Below are positions 52,947-59,777 of a stretch of DNA of 64,000 bases, one piece after another (within the stretch, counting starts at the first letter, position 1; every line of letters starts with the position of its first letter). The translations under genes and the position numbers were made by a program. The notes below the pieces were generated by a model, which worked only from the letters and a program-made list of their open reading frames with translations, was not told the origin of the DNA and made no database searches. The stretch covers positions 1-64,000 of the forward strand of contig NZ_JAHRCY010000007.1 of NCBI RefSeq assembly GCF_019083965.1. The letters run 5' to 3'. This stretch comes from Catellatospora tritici. Lineage in GTDB: Bacteria > Actinomycetota > Actinomycetes > Mycobacteriales > Micromonosporaceae.

Positions 52947-53198
52947 GTGGACTCGTTCACCGCCCCGCTAGTGATCCTCTGCCCACTCCTCACCGTCGTC
53001 ACGCTCGGTTACCTGCTCACGTGTGTGCTCTGGCCGTTCGGACCCTGCCGCACCTGCGACGGCACCGGCAAGCGCCGCGCCCCGTTCGGCCGCGCGTTTC
53101 GCGACTGCACCCGCTGCAAGGGCACCGGACGGCGGCTGCGCACCGGCCGCAAGCTCCACAACCACCTCACCCGCATGCGCCGCAACGGCACCCGCTGA
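52947..53198 (+). CDS. membrane protein with DnaJ-type zinc finger
   Basis: 83 aa, GTG start. One helix (PLVILCPLLTVVTLGYLLTC) then CRTCDGTGKR and CTRCKGTGRR, two CxxCxGxG units that in DnaJ bind one zinc. No J domain. Such mini-proteins recur in AICEs; role unknown. Confidence 0.72.
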   Translation: MDSFTAPLVILCPLLTVVTLGYLLTCVLWPFGPCRTCDGTGKRRAPFGRAFRDCTRCKGTGRRLRTGRKLHNHLTRMRRNGTR

Positions 53199-53219
53199 AC
53201 AGACAAGGAGACCACCGTC

Positions 53220-54731
53220 ATGTCTCTGACCTTCACCGACATCTTCTGCGGCGCTGGCGGCAGCTCGATCGGGCTGACCGGCGCCGGGTTCGATCTCAAG
53301 CTGGCCGCCAACCACTGGCCTACCGCGATCGACACCCACGCCGCGAACTTCCCCCACGCCGAGCACCTGTGCGCCGACGTGAACAACTACGACATGCGCG
53401 CCCTGCCCACCACCGATGTGCTGTGGGCGTCGCCGATCTGCACCGAGGCGAGCCCGGCCGGCGGCTCGTCGCCCAAGCGGCCCAAGCAGGCCAAGCGGCG
53501 CCCGCGCGGGCAGCTCGACCTGTTCGAGCAGGGCGGGCACGTCGCCCAGGCCGGTTTCGAGCGCACCAGGGCGACGTTCCATGACGTCATCCGCGCCACC
53601 GAGGTCCACCGCTACGCCGCCGTGCTGGTCGAGAACGTGCCCGAGGTCGCGTGGAAGTGGGAGCTGTTCGAGTGGTGGTGCTCCGGCATGCGGCTGCTGG
53701 GGTACCAGCAGCAGACCGTGTCAGTGTCGTCGGCGCACGTCGGCGGGGACGGCAACCCGCACGCGCCGCAGTGGCGCGACCGGCTGTACCTGGTGTTCAC
53801 CCGCACCGGCATCCCGGCCCCCGACGTGGCGCCCCGGCCCCTGGCGTGGTGCGAGCCCTGCGGCGCCGACGTGCACGCCGTCCAGGTCTGGAAGAACACG
53901 CCCAAGGTCCGCCAGTTCGGCAGGCTGGGCGCCTACCGCGACCAGTACGTGTACGTGTGCCCCAACACCGCCTGCGGACAGGCGCGGGTCGAGCCGTACG
54001 TCATGCCCGCCCGCGCGGCCATCGACTGGACCGACATCGGCGAGCGCATCGGCGACAAGGCCAAACCCCTCGCACCGGCGACCATGGACCGCATCCGGCA
54101 CGGCCTGGACAGGTTCGCCGACCGGCAGACCCTCATCACCGTCAACCACGGCGACAGCCACAGCCGCGCCGTCCCCCTCGATGGCGGGCCGCTGCCCACC
54201 CGCACCCTGAAGATCGGCGAAGGGTTCACCACCCCGCCGATGCTGGTTCCTGCGGGCGGGTCCTGGAACACCGAGCCCTACCAGGTCGGCGGGCCGATGC
54301 GGACCCGCACCGCCCGCGAGTCCGAAGCCCTGGTCACCGCCGAGCCGTTCGTGGCGGTGCTGCGCAACCACGGGACCGCCCACAGCGTCGCCCGCCCGTT
54401 CCAGACCATGGCCGCCGGGGGCGGGCATCACGCCCTGGTCATCCCGTACCGCAAGGGGAACCAGCCCACCTGCACCGACTCCCCGCTGCACACCATGGCC
54501 ACCCACGACAGCGGCGCCCTGGTCCGCCCGGCCGTCGCGGTGGAGGACTGCTACTTCCGCATGCTCAAGCCCCGCGAGCAGCTGCGCGCCCAGCGGTTCC
54601 CCGACACCTACCAGGTACGCGGAAACGTCTCCGAGCAGACCATGCAGGCCGGAAACGCCGTGTCCGCCAACGTCGCCCAGTGGCTCGGCACCCGCGTCAT
54701 GGCCGCACTTGACAGCCGCACCCCCGCCTGA
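53220..54731 (+). CDS. DNA (cytosine-5) methyltransferase, solitary
   Basis: 503 aa. Motif I FTDIFCGAGGSSIGL (9-16), motif IV as SPIC with catalytic Cys74 instead of PPC, ENV motif VLVENVPEV (138-140), QWRDRLYLV motif VIII, and motif X NAVSANVAQWLG. A zinc-like CEPC...CPNTAC insertion lies near 215-255. No cognate endonuclease is adjacent, so protection of element DNA from host restriction is the likely use. Recognition sequence unknown. Confidence 0.88.
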   Translation: MSLTFTDIFCGAGGSSIGLTGAGFDLKLAANHWPTAIDTHAANFPHAEHLCADVNNYDMRALPTTDVLWASPICTEASPAGGSSPKRPKQAKRRPRGQLDLFEQGGHVAQAGFERTRATFHDVIRATEVHRYAAVLVENVPEVAWKWELFEWWCSGMRLLGYQQQTVSVSSAHVGGDGNPHAPQWRDRLYLVFTRTGIPAPDVAPRPLAWCEPCGADVHAVQVWKNTPKVRQFGRLGAYRDQYVYVCPNTACGQARVEPYVMPARAAIDWTDIGERIGDKAKPLAPATMDRIRHGLDRFADRQTLITVNHGDSHSRAVPLDGGPLPTRTLKIGEGFTTPPMLVPAGGSWNTEPYQVGGPMRTRTARESEALVTAEPFVAVLRNHGTAHSVARPFQTMAAGGGHHALVIPYRKGNQPTCTDSPLHTMATHDSGALVRPAVAVEDCYFRMLKPREQLRAQRFPDTYQVRGNVSEQTMQAGNAVSANVAQWLGTRVMAALDSRTPA

Positions 54732-54753
54732 CCAGCCAGCAAAGGAGCACGCC

Positions 54754-54993
54754 GTGATCAAGCACCTGTACCAGGCCGTCACCGGCACCCCCTGGACCAC
54801 CGGCCGCAGCGCCACCGCCGAGTTCGGCCCCACCGTGGCGACCCGCTACGCCAAGGAACTGTCCTGGCTGTCCGACGACGACCTGATGGCCATGACACCC
54901 GCGCAGGCCGCCGCCTACGGCCAGGCCATGAGCATCGCCCGCACCGACATCGAGCGCGTCGAGATCTTCGAAGCATTCGACCTGGTCGCCTGA
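54754..54993 (+). CDS. hypothetical small protein
   Basis: 79 aa from GTG 54754 with AAAGGAG 6 nt upstream. IKHLYQAVTGTPWTTGRSAT then TRYAKELSWLSDDDLMAMTP; helical and acidic. Not recognised; between methylase and primase. Confidence 0.62.
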   Translation: MIKHLYQAVTGTPWTTGRSATAEFGPTVATRYAKELSWLSDDDLMAMTPAQAAAYGQAMSIARTDIERVEIFEAFDLVA

Positions 54994-55067
54994 CCACCCG
55001 CACCGCCGACTCCGGCCCGCCCTCGGCACCTGCCGAGGCGGGCCGGTCCATTGGAGGAGACAACCCG

Positions 55068-56009
55068 GTGACCGCTACAACCCGAACCCCTGAAAGGCCG
55101 CCTGCGGCGGCTCACCCCTTGTTGGCGGCTGCGCTGCGCTACGCCGCCAACGGCTGGCCCGTCTTTCTACTGGGCCGGTCCAAACGGCCCGTGGCGCTCT
55201 GCGCGGGCTGCGAGACCGCCAGGCGCGAGCGGGCCACTCACGACCCGCAGGGGTGCCCGTGCCTGACCTGCCACGGCTTCTACGCCGCCACCACCGACCC
55301 GCAGCGCATCGCCGCGATGCTGCGGGCCGTGCCGCGCGGCCTGCTGGCCATCCGCACCGGCCTGGCCTCCGGCCTGGTCGTCATCGACGTGGACCCCCGC
55401 AACGGCGGCACGGCGTCGCTGCATGCCCTGATCGCACGCGGGTTCACCCCGCCCACCCGGTACGTGCGCACCGGCGCGGGCGGACTGCACCTGTACTACC
55501 GCCACCCCGGCGGCATCGCGATCCCCTGCGACAAGGGCATCCGGCTCGGCCCCGGCATCGACGTGAAGGCAGACGGCGGCTACGTCGTCGCACCGCCTTC
55601 ACGCCATCCCGACACCGGCCGCCCGTACCTGTGGGCCGACCAGGGCACGCCAATGAAGGAGGCGGCCCCCGCGCTGGTGTCCGCCTGTGTCGCCGACGAC
55701 CGGCGGCCCGCGCCCGTCCGCCCCGCCGGCCACCCCGTGCCCCCGCGCAGCGGGGGGGCCGCCTCCTACCCAGACCGACTCATGGCCACGCTCGCCGCCC
55801 GGATCAGCCAGGCCCCACAGGGCAAGCGCCGCGTCACCCTGTTCGGCTGCGCCCGCGGTGCCGCCCGCATGGTCGCCGCAGGCCAGATGACCAGCATCGA
55901 CGCCTACGACCAGCTCGTAGCCGCCTGCGACGCCGCAGGCTGGCCCTGGGCCAAGACCACCCCCAACGCCATCGCCGAAGGCTTCGCCGCAGAAGGAGTG
56001 ACCCTGTGA
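55068..56009 (+). CDS. bifunctional DNA primase/polymerase (prim-pol)
   Basis: 313 aa, GTG start behind GGAGGAG. Prim-pol motifs: VVIDVDPRNGG (D107, D109), GGLHLYYRHP (His141), PGIDVKADGGYVV (D165). A CAGC...CPCLTC cluster at 45-68 suggests bound zinc. It primes and starts element replication. The 3' end overlaps the DUF3631 gene by 4 nt, forming a replication pair as in prim-pol-type AICEs. Confidence 0.9.
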   Translation: MTATTRTPERPPAAAHPLLAAALRYAANGWPVFLLGRSKRPVALCAGCETARRERATHDPQGCPCLTCHGFYAATTDPQRIAAMLRAVPRGLLAIRTGLASGLVVIDVDPRNGGTASLHALIARGFTPPTRYVRTGAGGLHLYYRHPGGIAIPCDKGIRLGPGIDVKADGGYVVAPPSRHPDTGRPYLWADQGTPMKEAAPALVSACVADDRRPAPVRPAGHPVPPRSGGAASYPDRLMATLAARISQAPQGKRRVTLFGCARGAARMVAAGQMTSIDAYDQLVAACDAAGWPWAKTTPNAIAEGFAAEGVTL

Positions 56010-57229
56010 CCGCACGATCCAAACGCCCCGCCGTTGACGGCGCCGACCTGCTCAACCGCGTGCACGCCGCGATCGTGCGGTACTGCGTGCTACCCAGCCC
56101 CGAAGCGGTCGACGCGGTCACGCTGTGGATCGCCGCCACCCACGCCCAGGAGGCATGGGCGTACGCGCCCCGCCTGGTCATCCGCGCCCCGCAGCGCCGC
56201 TGCGGCAAGAGCAGGCTTCTCGACCTGGTGGAGGGCGCCAGCTTCAACCCGCTGATGACCGTCAACGCCAGCACCGCCGCCGTCTACCGATCGGTCGGCG
56301 CCGGTGACGCCCTGACGCTGCTGATCGACGAGTTCGACACCATCTTCGGGCCGAAGGCGTCCGGCGACGAGGACCTGCGCGGGCTGCTCAACGCCGGTCA
56401 CCAGCGCGGGCGCCCGACGATCCGATACGACGCCAACGCCCAGCGCGTGGAGAGCATCGAGACGTTCTGCATGGCCGCCCTCGCCGGGATCGGGTTCGCG
56501 CCCGACACCATCGAGGACCGAGCCGTCATCGTCAAGATGCGCCGCCGCGCCCCCGGCGAGCGCGTCGACCCCTGGCGCATCAAGCGCGACCGGCCCGTCA
56601 TGGTGCAGCTCGGCGCCGAGCTGCGCGCCTGGCTCACGCCCAACATCCCCACCCTGGAAGCCGCCCAGCCAGCAATGCCGCTGGAGGACCGCGCCGCCGA
56701 CACCTGGGAACCGCTCATCGTCATCGCCGACTTCGCCGGCGGCGACTGGCCCGACCGCGCCCGTGCTGCCGCCGTGGCGCTGAGCGGGGAAGCCGACCGG
56801 GTGGCGGTCACGTCCGATTCAACGCGGCTGCTGGTCGACATCCGCACCGCGTTCGCCACCGACGACGCCCTGCCGACCGGGATGCTGCTGGCCCGCCTGC
56901 GGGCCGACGACGAGGCGCCCTGGGCGAGCTGGGACAAGACCGGGCTGACCCCGATCCGGCTGGCGTCGCTGCTGCGTGAGTACGACATCCGCAGCAGCAA
57001 CATCCGGTTCGGGGGCGCGGTCGGCCAGCAGAAGGGCTACCGCCGCGCCGACTTCGCCGACGCCTGGTCCCGCTACTGCCCCGTCACCACCGACAGTGAC
57101 GACAGCGGCGAGTGGGACGGTTCAACCCGTCCCAGTCAAGATCCCGTCCCGGGGATGAGCAGCCTTGGGACGGGTGGGACCGGTGGGACGGGTACCCCCC
57201 GCCCGCTACGCCTGGTCCACAACAAGTGA
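56006..57229 (+). CDS. DUF3631 replication protein (helicase-like)
   Basis: 407 aa, GTG start. ATPase motifs: QRRCGKSRLLDLVEG (Walker A-like, GKS) and LLIDEFDTIFGPK (Walker B); then the DUF3631 domain (TPIRLASLLREYDIRSSNIR, FGGAVGQQKGYRRADFADAW). Works with prim-pol to unwind the origin. The last about 35 codons are written by repeat copy C (GTGGTGGTG-like residues), so that repeat is both coding and structured. Confidence 0.87.
   Translation: MTARSKRPAVDGADLLNRVHAAIVRYCVLPSPEAVDAVTLWIAATHAQEAWAYAPRLVIRAPQRRCGKSRLLDLVEGASFNPLMTVNASTAAVYRSVGAGDALTLLIDEFDTIFGPKASGDEDLRGLLNAGHQRGRPTIRYDANAQRVESIETFCMAALAGIGFAPDTIEDRAVIVKMRRRAPGERVDPWRIKRDRPVMVQLGAELRAWLTPNIPTLEAAQPAMPLEDRAADTWEPLIVIADFAGGDWPDRARAAAVALSGEADRVAVTSDSTRLLVDIRTAFATDDALPTGMLLARLRADDEAPWASWDKTGLTPIRLASLLREYDIRSSNIRFGGAVGQQKGYRRADFADAWSRYCPVTTDSDDSGEWDGSTRPSQDPVPGMSSLGTGGTGGTGTPRPLRLVHNK
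57113..57201 (-). repeat. structured GGGACGGG repeat, copy C (inverted, in coding sequence)
   Basis: Reverse complement aligns block by block with copies A and B: CCCGTCCCA units, central GGGACGGG, and the GGGACGG-GTTGAA-CCGTCCC hairpin. It lies at the 3' end of the DUF3631 gene. Confidence 0.8.
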
Positions 57230-57388
57230 CGACCGTTGCGCCCGCGACTTGCCGACGCGGGCGCATCCCCGGATCACATACCACCACGAACGTGATGAAC
57301 ATCTGCAAAACCTTTAGTCCACAACGATCCCCCAGATCTTGGCTCAGCGGGGCTCTCAGAGCCGTTGTCACTAAGGAGAAGCGAAGTC

Positions 57389-57595
57389 ATGTCCGTCGCC
57401 GCCACCTCAACGCAATCCAAGTTGCTGCTGACCGCTGACGAGGCCGCCGCCGTCCTCGGGATCGGCCGCACCCTGCTCTACGACCTGGTGCGAACCGGCA
57501 AGGTCCGATCGGTGCAGATCGGCCGTCTGCGCCGCTTCCGCCCAGCCGACCTCCGCGTGTACGCCGACCAGCTCGCCGACGCCAACAACAACTGA
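57389..57595 (+). CDS. xis: excisionase / MerR-type HTH protein
   Basis: 68 aa from ATG 57389 (AAGGAG 10 nt upstream). LLTADEAAAVLGIGRTLLYD followed by LVRTGKVRSVQIGRLRRFR is the excisionase/HTH_17 fold. Directly upstream of the integrase (13 nt gap), so it is the recombination directionality factor of the element. Confidence 0.9.
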   Translation: MSVAATSTQSKLLLTADEAAAVLGIGRTLLYDLVRTGKVRSVQIGRLRRFRPADLRVYADQLADANNN

Positions 57596-57608
57596 CTAGG
57601 GGAACACG

Positions 57609-58925
57609 ATGCCTCGCAAGAAGCGCGCCGAGGGCACTCGCGCCCCGAACATGGCCGCAACGATCTACCAGGGCAACGACGGTCGCTGGCACGGCCGGGT
57701 CACCATGGGCACCCTCGACAACGGCAAGCCCGACCGCCGCCACGTCGGCGCGAAGACCGAAGCCGAGGTCATCCAGAAGGTTCGCGCCCTGGAGAGGGAC
57801 CGCGACGCGGGCCGGACGAAGCGGCCCGGCCGGGCGGGGACCGTCGAGCAGTGGCTACTGCACTGGCTGGAGAACATCGCAGCACCCAACATCCGCCCGA
57901 GTACCCTGGCCAGCTACGAGAGCGCCGTGCACCGCCACCTGATCCCCAGTCTCGGCGCGCACCGCACCGACCGGCTACAGCCGGAGCACATCGAGAAGAT
58001 GTACGCCAAGCTGCGGGCCGCGAAGCTGAAGCCGAGCACTATCTACCAGGTGCACCGGATCTTCCGGGTGGCGCTCAATGAGGCGGTTCGGCGCGGTCAG
58101 ATCATCAATAACCCCGTCCTCATGGCCAAGGCGCCCCGACTGGTCGAAGACGAGATCGAACCGTTAACCACCGAGGAGGCACGGCGGGTCATGGCTGAGG
58201 CGGCGACCCGGCGCAACGGCGTCCGCTTCGCCCTGGCGCTGGCGCTGGGGCTGCGCCAGGGCGAAGCGCTCGGCCTTCAGTGGTGCGACCTCGACGCCAC
58301 GGCAGGCACGCTCACCGTTCGGCGAGCGATCCAGCGGCAGGTCTGGCGGCACGGATGCGCAGGCAAGTGCGGCGAGAGACGCGGCGCCGACTGCCCGCGC
58401 CGGCACGGCGGCGGCCTGGTCGTCACCGACACCAAGTCCCGCAAGGGGCGGCGGACTGTCGGGCTACCTGGCCCGCTGCTGGCCGCGCTGCTGGAGCACC
58501 AGGCGGCACAAGCCAAGGAGAGGGAGATCGCCTGCGACCTGTGGCAGGAAGGCGGCTGGATGTTCGCCCAGGCGACCGGCAAGCCGACCGACCCCCGTGC
58601 GGACTACAAGGAGTGGAAGGAACTGCTTAAGGCGGCGAAGGTCCGCCCGGCCCGCCTGCATGACGCTCGGCACACCGCCGCGACGATGCTACTGGTGCTG
58701 AACGTGCCGACGCGAGCTGTAATGGATGTGATGGGCTGGTCTCAGGCCAGCATCGCCGCGCGCTACCAGCACGTGCCCGCAGAGGTTCTGCGGGGGATCG
58801 CCGACCAGGTCGGTGGGCTGCTGTGGTCGGGGCCGCCGGACAGCCCAGAGGGGCCGACCAGCGGGTCAACTGAGACCGAAACTGAGACCGCAAGATCAGA
58901 TACGCCTAGCTCAGGCGCCATCTAG
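57609..58925 (+). CDS. int: tyrosine integrase
   Basis: 438 aa. N-terminal AP2-like arm-binding and SAM-like core-binding domains (IRPSTLASYESAVHRHLIPS), catalytic domain with Arg in LGLRQGEALGL (about 214), Lys region TDTKSRKGRRT, His/Arg in LHDARHTAATMLL (about 351-354) and Tyr in ARYQHVPAEV (about 386). A Cys-rich HGCAGKCGERRGADCPRRH insert is typical of AICE integrases. It ends 42 bp from the att core. Confidence 0.94.
   Translation: MPRKKRAEGTRAPNMAATIYQGNDGRWHGRVTMGTLDNGKPDRRHVGAKTEAEVIQKVRALERDRDAGRTKRPGRAGTVEQWLLHWLENIAAPNIRPSTLASYESAVHRHLIPSLGAHRTDRLQPEHIEKMYAKLRAAKLKPSTIYQVHRIFRVALNEAVRRGQIINNPVLMAKAPRLVEDEIEPLTTEEARRVMAEAATRRNGVRFALALALGLRQGEALGLQWCDLDATAGTLTVRRAIQRQVWRHGCAGKCGERRGADCPRRHGGGLVVTDTKSRKGRRTVGLPGPLLAALLEHQAAQAKEREIACDLWQEGGWMFAQATGKPTDPRADYKEWKELLKAAKVRPARLHDARHTAATMLLVLNVPTRAVMDVMGWSQASIAARYQHVPAEVLRGIADQVGGLLWSGPPDSPEGPTSGSTETETETARSDTPSSGAI
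58871..58889 (+). promoter_or_regulatory. candidate integrase arm-type site, right
   Basis: TGAGACCGAAACTGAGACC, inside the 3' end of int, 79 bp before the att core; same orientation as the left copy at 30163. Confidence 0.5.
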
Positions 58926-58931
58926 CCACAA

Positions 58932-58965
58932 AAAACCGCCCTCCACGTGCGTGGAGGGCGGTTTT
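58932..58965. terminator. bidirectional terminator of int and tRNA-Thr
   Basis: Perfect 16-bp arms AAAACCGCCCTCCACG and CGTGGAGGGCGGTTTT, 2-nt loop; A run on one side and T run on the other serve both strands. Element-borne replacement for the original tRNA terminator. Confidence 0.9.
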
Positions 58966-58967
58966 CT

Positions 58968-59013
58968 ACCGAGCCGCCTGACGGAATCGAACCGTCGACC
59001 TTGTTATTACGAG
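58968..59013 (-). repeat. attR: core within intact tRNA-Thr
   Basis: Second copy of the 46-bp core; restores the 3' part of the tRNA gene after integration. Confidence 0.92.
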
Positions 59014-59044
59014 TAACACGCTCTACCGACTGAGCTAAGGCGGC
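58972..59044 (-). tRNA. tRNA-Thr(CGU)
   Basis: 73-nt cloverleaf: acceptor GCCGCCT/AGGCGGC, D arm GCTC/GAGC, anticodon loop CTCGTAA (anticodon CGT, reads ACG), T arm GACGG-TTCGATT-CCGTC. CCA is not encoded. Its 3' part is the att core. Confidence 0.95.
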
Positions 59045-59107
59045 AACGTCGCATCACTATACGCGATCGAGGGCGGCTGCGCCCACCGGGTAGGCGGCGG
59101 GTCACAC

Positions 59108-59401
59108 TCAAGCCGCCACTGGCGCGAACTCACCGAACTTGAGCTGGTCCTTCTCCCCGAACCGCTCGGCGTGGCTGACGATGACACGCTGCACCGTCGC
59201 GGCCTGCTCGGCGTCGGCGGCCTCCACCCGGACGACGAGCGCGTCGGCCGTCGCCGTCAGGTAAGCCTTGCCCGCGCCGAACGTCGCGCTGCCGTGGTCC
59301 TCGGCCTGCTCAACGGTGATCTTGTGGCTGAAGTGCGACAGCACCTGCTTGAGGTAGCGAGCGGCACGGTCGGTGGGGGCTTTTCCTTCAGTGATCATCA
59401 T
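59108..59401 (-). CDS. DUF2218 domain-containing protein
   Basis: 97 aa. DRAARYLKQVLSHFSHKITV and LVVRVEAADAEQAATVQRVI, then HAERFGEKDQLKF, match the DUF2218 family (small alpha/beta proteins of unknown function, often near iron or siderophore genes). ATG 59401; the next codon is also ATG. Chromosomal flank of the element. Confidence 0.85.
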   Translation of the reverse strand: MMITEGKAPTDRAARYLKQVLSHFSHKITVEQAEDHGSATFGAGKAYLTATADALVVRVEAADAEQAATVQRVIVSHAERFGEKDQLKFGEFAPVAA

Positions 59402-59777
59402 GCCGCTTAGGCTACCCTTACCAACCCCCGCCCGACCACCCCCTTCCGCGACCCCACCTGCCCACCCCTGGCGAGCGATCCAGCAGCGAGCGATCCAGCA
59501 GCGAGCGGTCCAGCAGCGAGCGGTCCAGCAGCGAGCGGTCCAGCAGTTTCAGGGAAACTGCGTGAAAGGCGGCCATGATTCGTGCAGCTTCCCGGAAACT
59601 GCACGGACGCCACCGCCGAGCGCCCGCCCGCACGACGCCGCCCGTAGGCGGGACGGGCCGCCCCGAGGCAGGTCAGGCCCCGCTGAAACCGGGGGTTCTG
59701 TCCGAAAGCCGTAACTGACTCGTATTGCCCGTTCGGGCTGCTGACTAGCGATCCACCTCGGACTAGGCTCCGCTGCT
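59402..59777. other. intergenic region with tandem repeat and hairpin
   Basis: Holds the repeat array at 59471 and a CAGTTTC-agg-GAAACTG hairpin at 59543-59559, echoed by GGAAACTGCACGG near 59592. No credible gene. Confidence 0.5.
59471..59545. repeat. five tandem 15-bp repeats
   Basis: Unit GCGAGCGRTCCAGCA: two copies with A and three with G at the variable base, head to tail. No spacers, so not CRISPR. On the minus strand it could read LLDRS repeats but lacks gene context. Confidence 0.85.

Larger units (their letters stand above)
30021..59013. mobile_element. integrated AICE-type element at tRNA-Thr(CGU)
   Basis: About 28.9 kb bounded by identical 46-bp repeats (30021-30066 and 58968-59013) derived from the 3' part of tRNA-Thr. 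The tyrosine integrase and excisionase lie next to the right end. Backbone genes are those of actinomycete integrative and conjugative elements: GntR regulator, DUF2637 protein, SSB, single FtsK-like translocase (no type IV secretion genes), prim-pol and DUF3631 replication proteins. The left 15 kb is IS-rich cargo. No capsid, terminase or relaxase genes are seen, which excludes a prophage or classical ICE. Confidence 0.9.

Noticed and set aside
30021..59013. Prophage
   Set aside because: No terminase, portal, capsid, tail or lysis genes; FtsK-like translocase plus prim-pol and Spd-like genes fit an AICE.
59471..59545. CRISPR-like array
   Set aside because: Repeats are contiguous without spacers and no cas genes are present.
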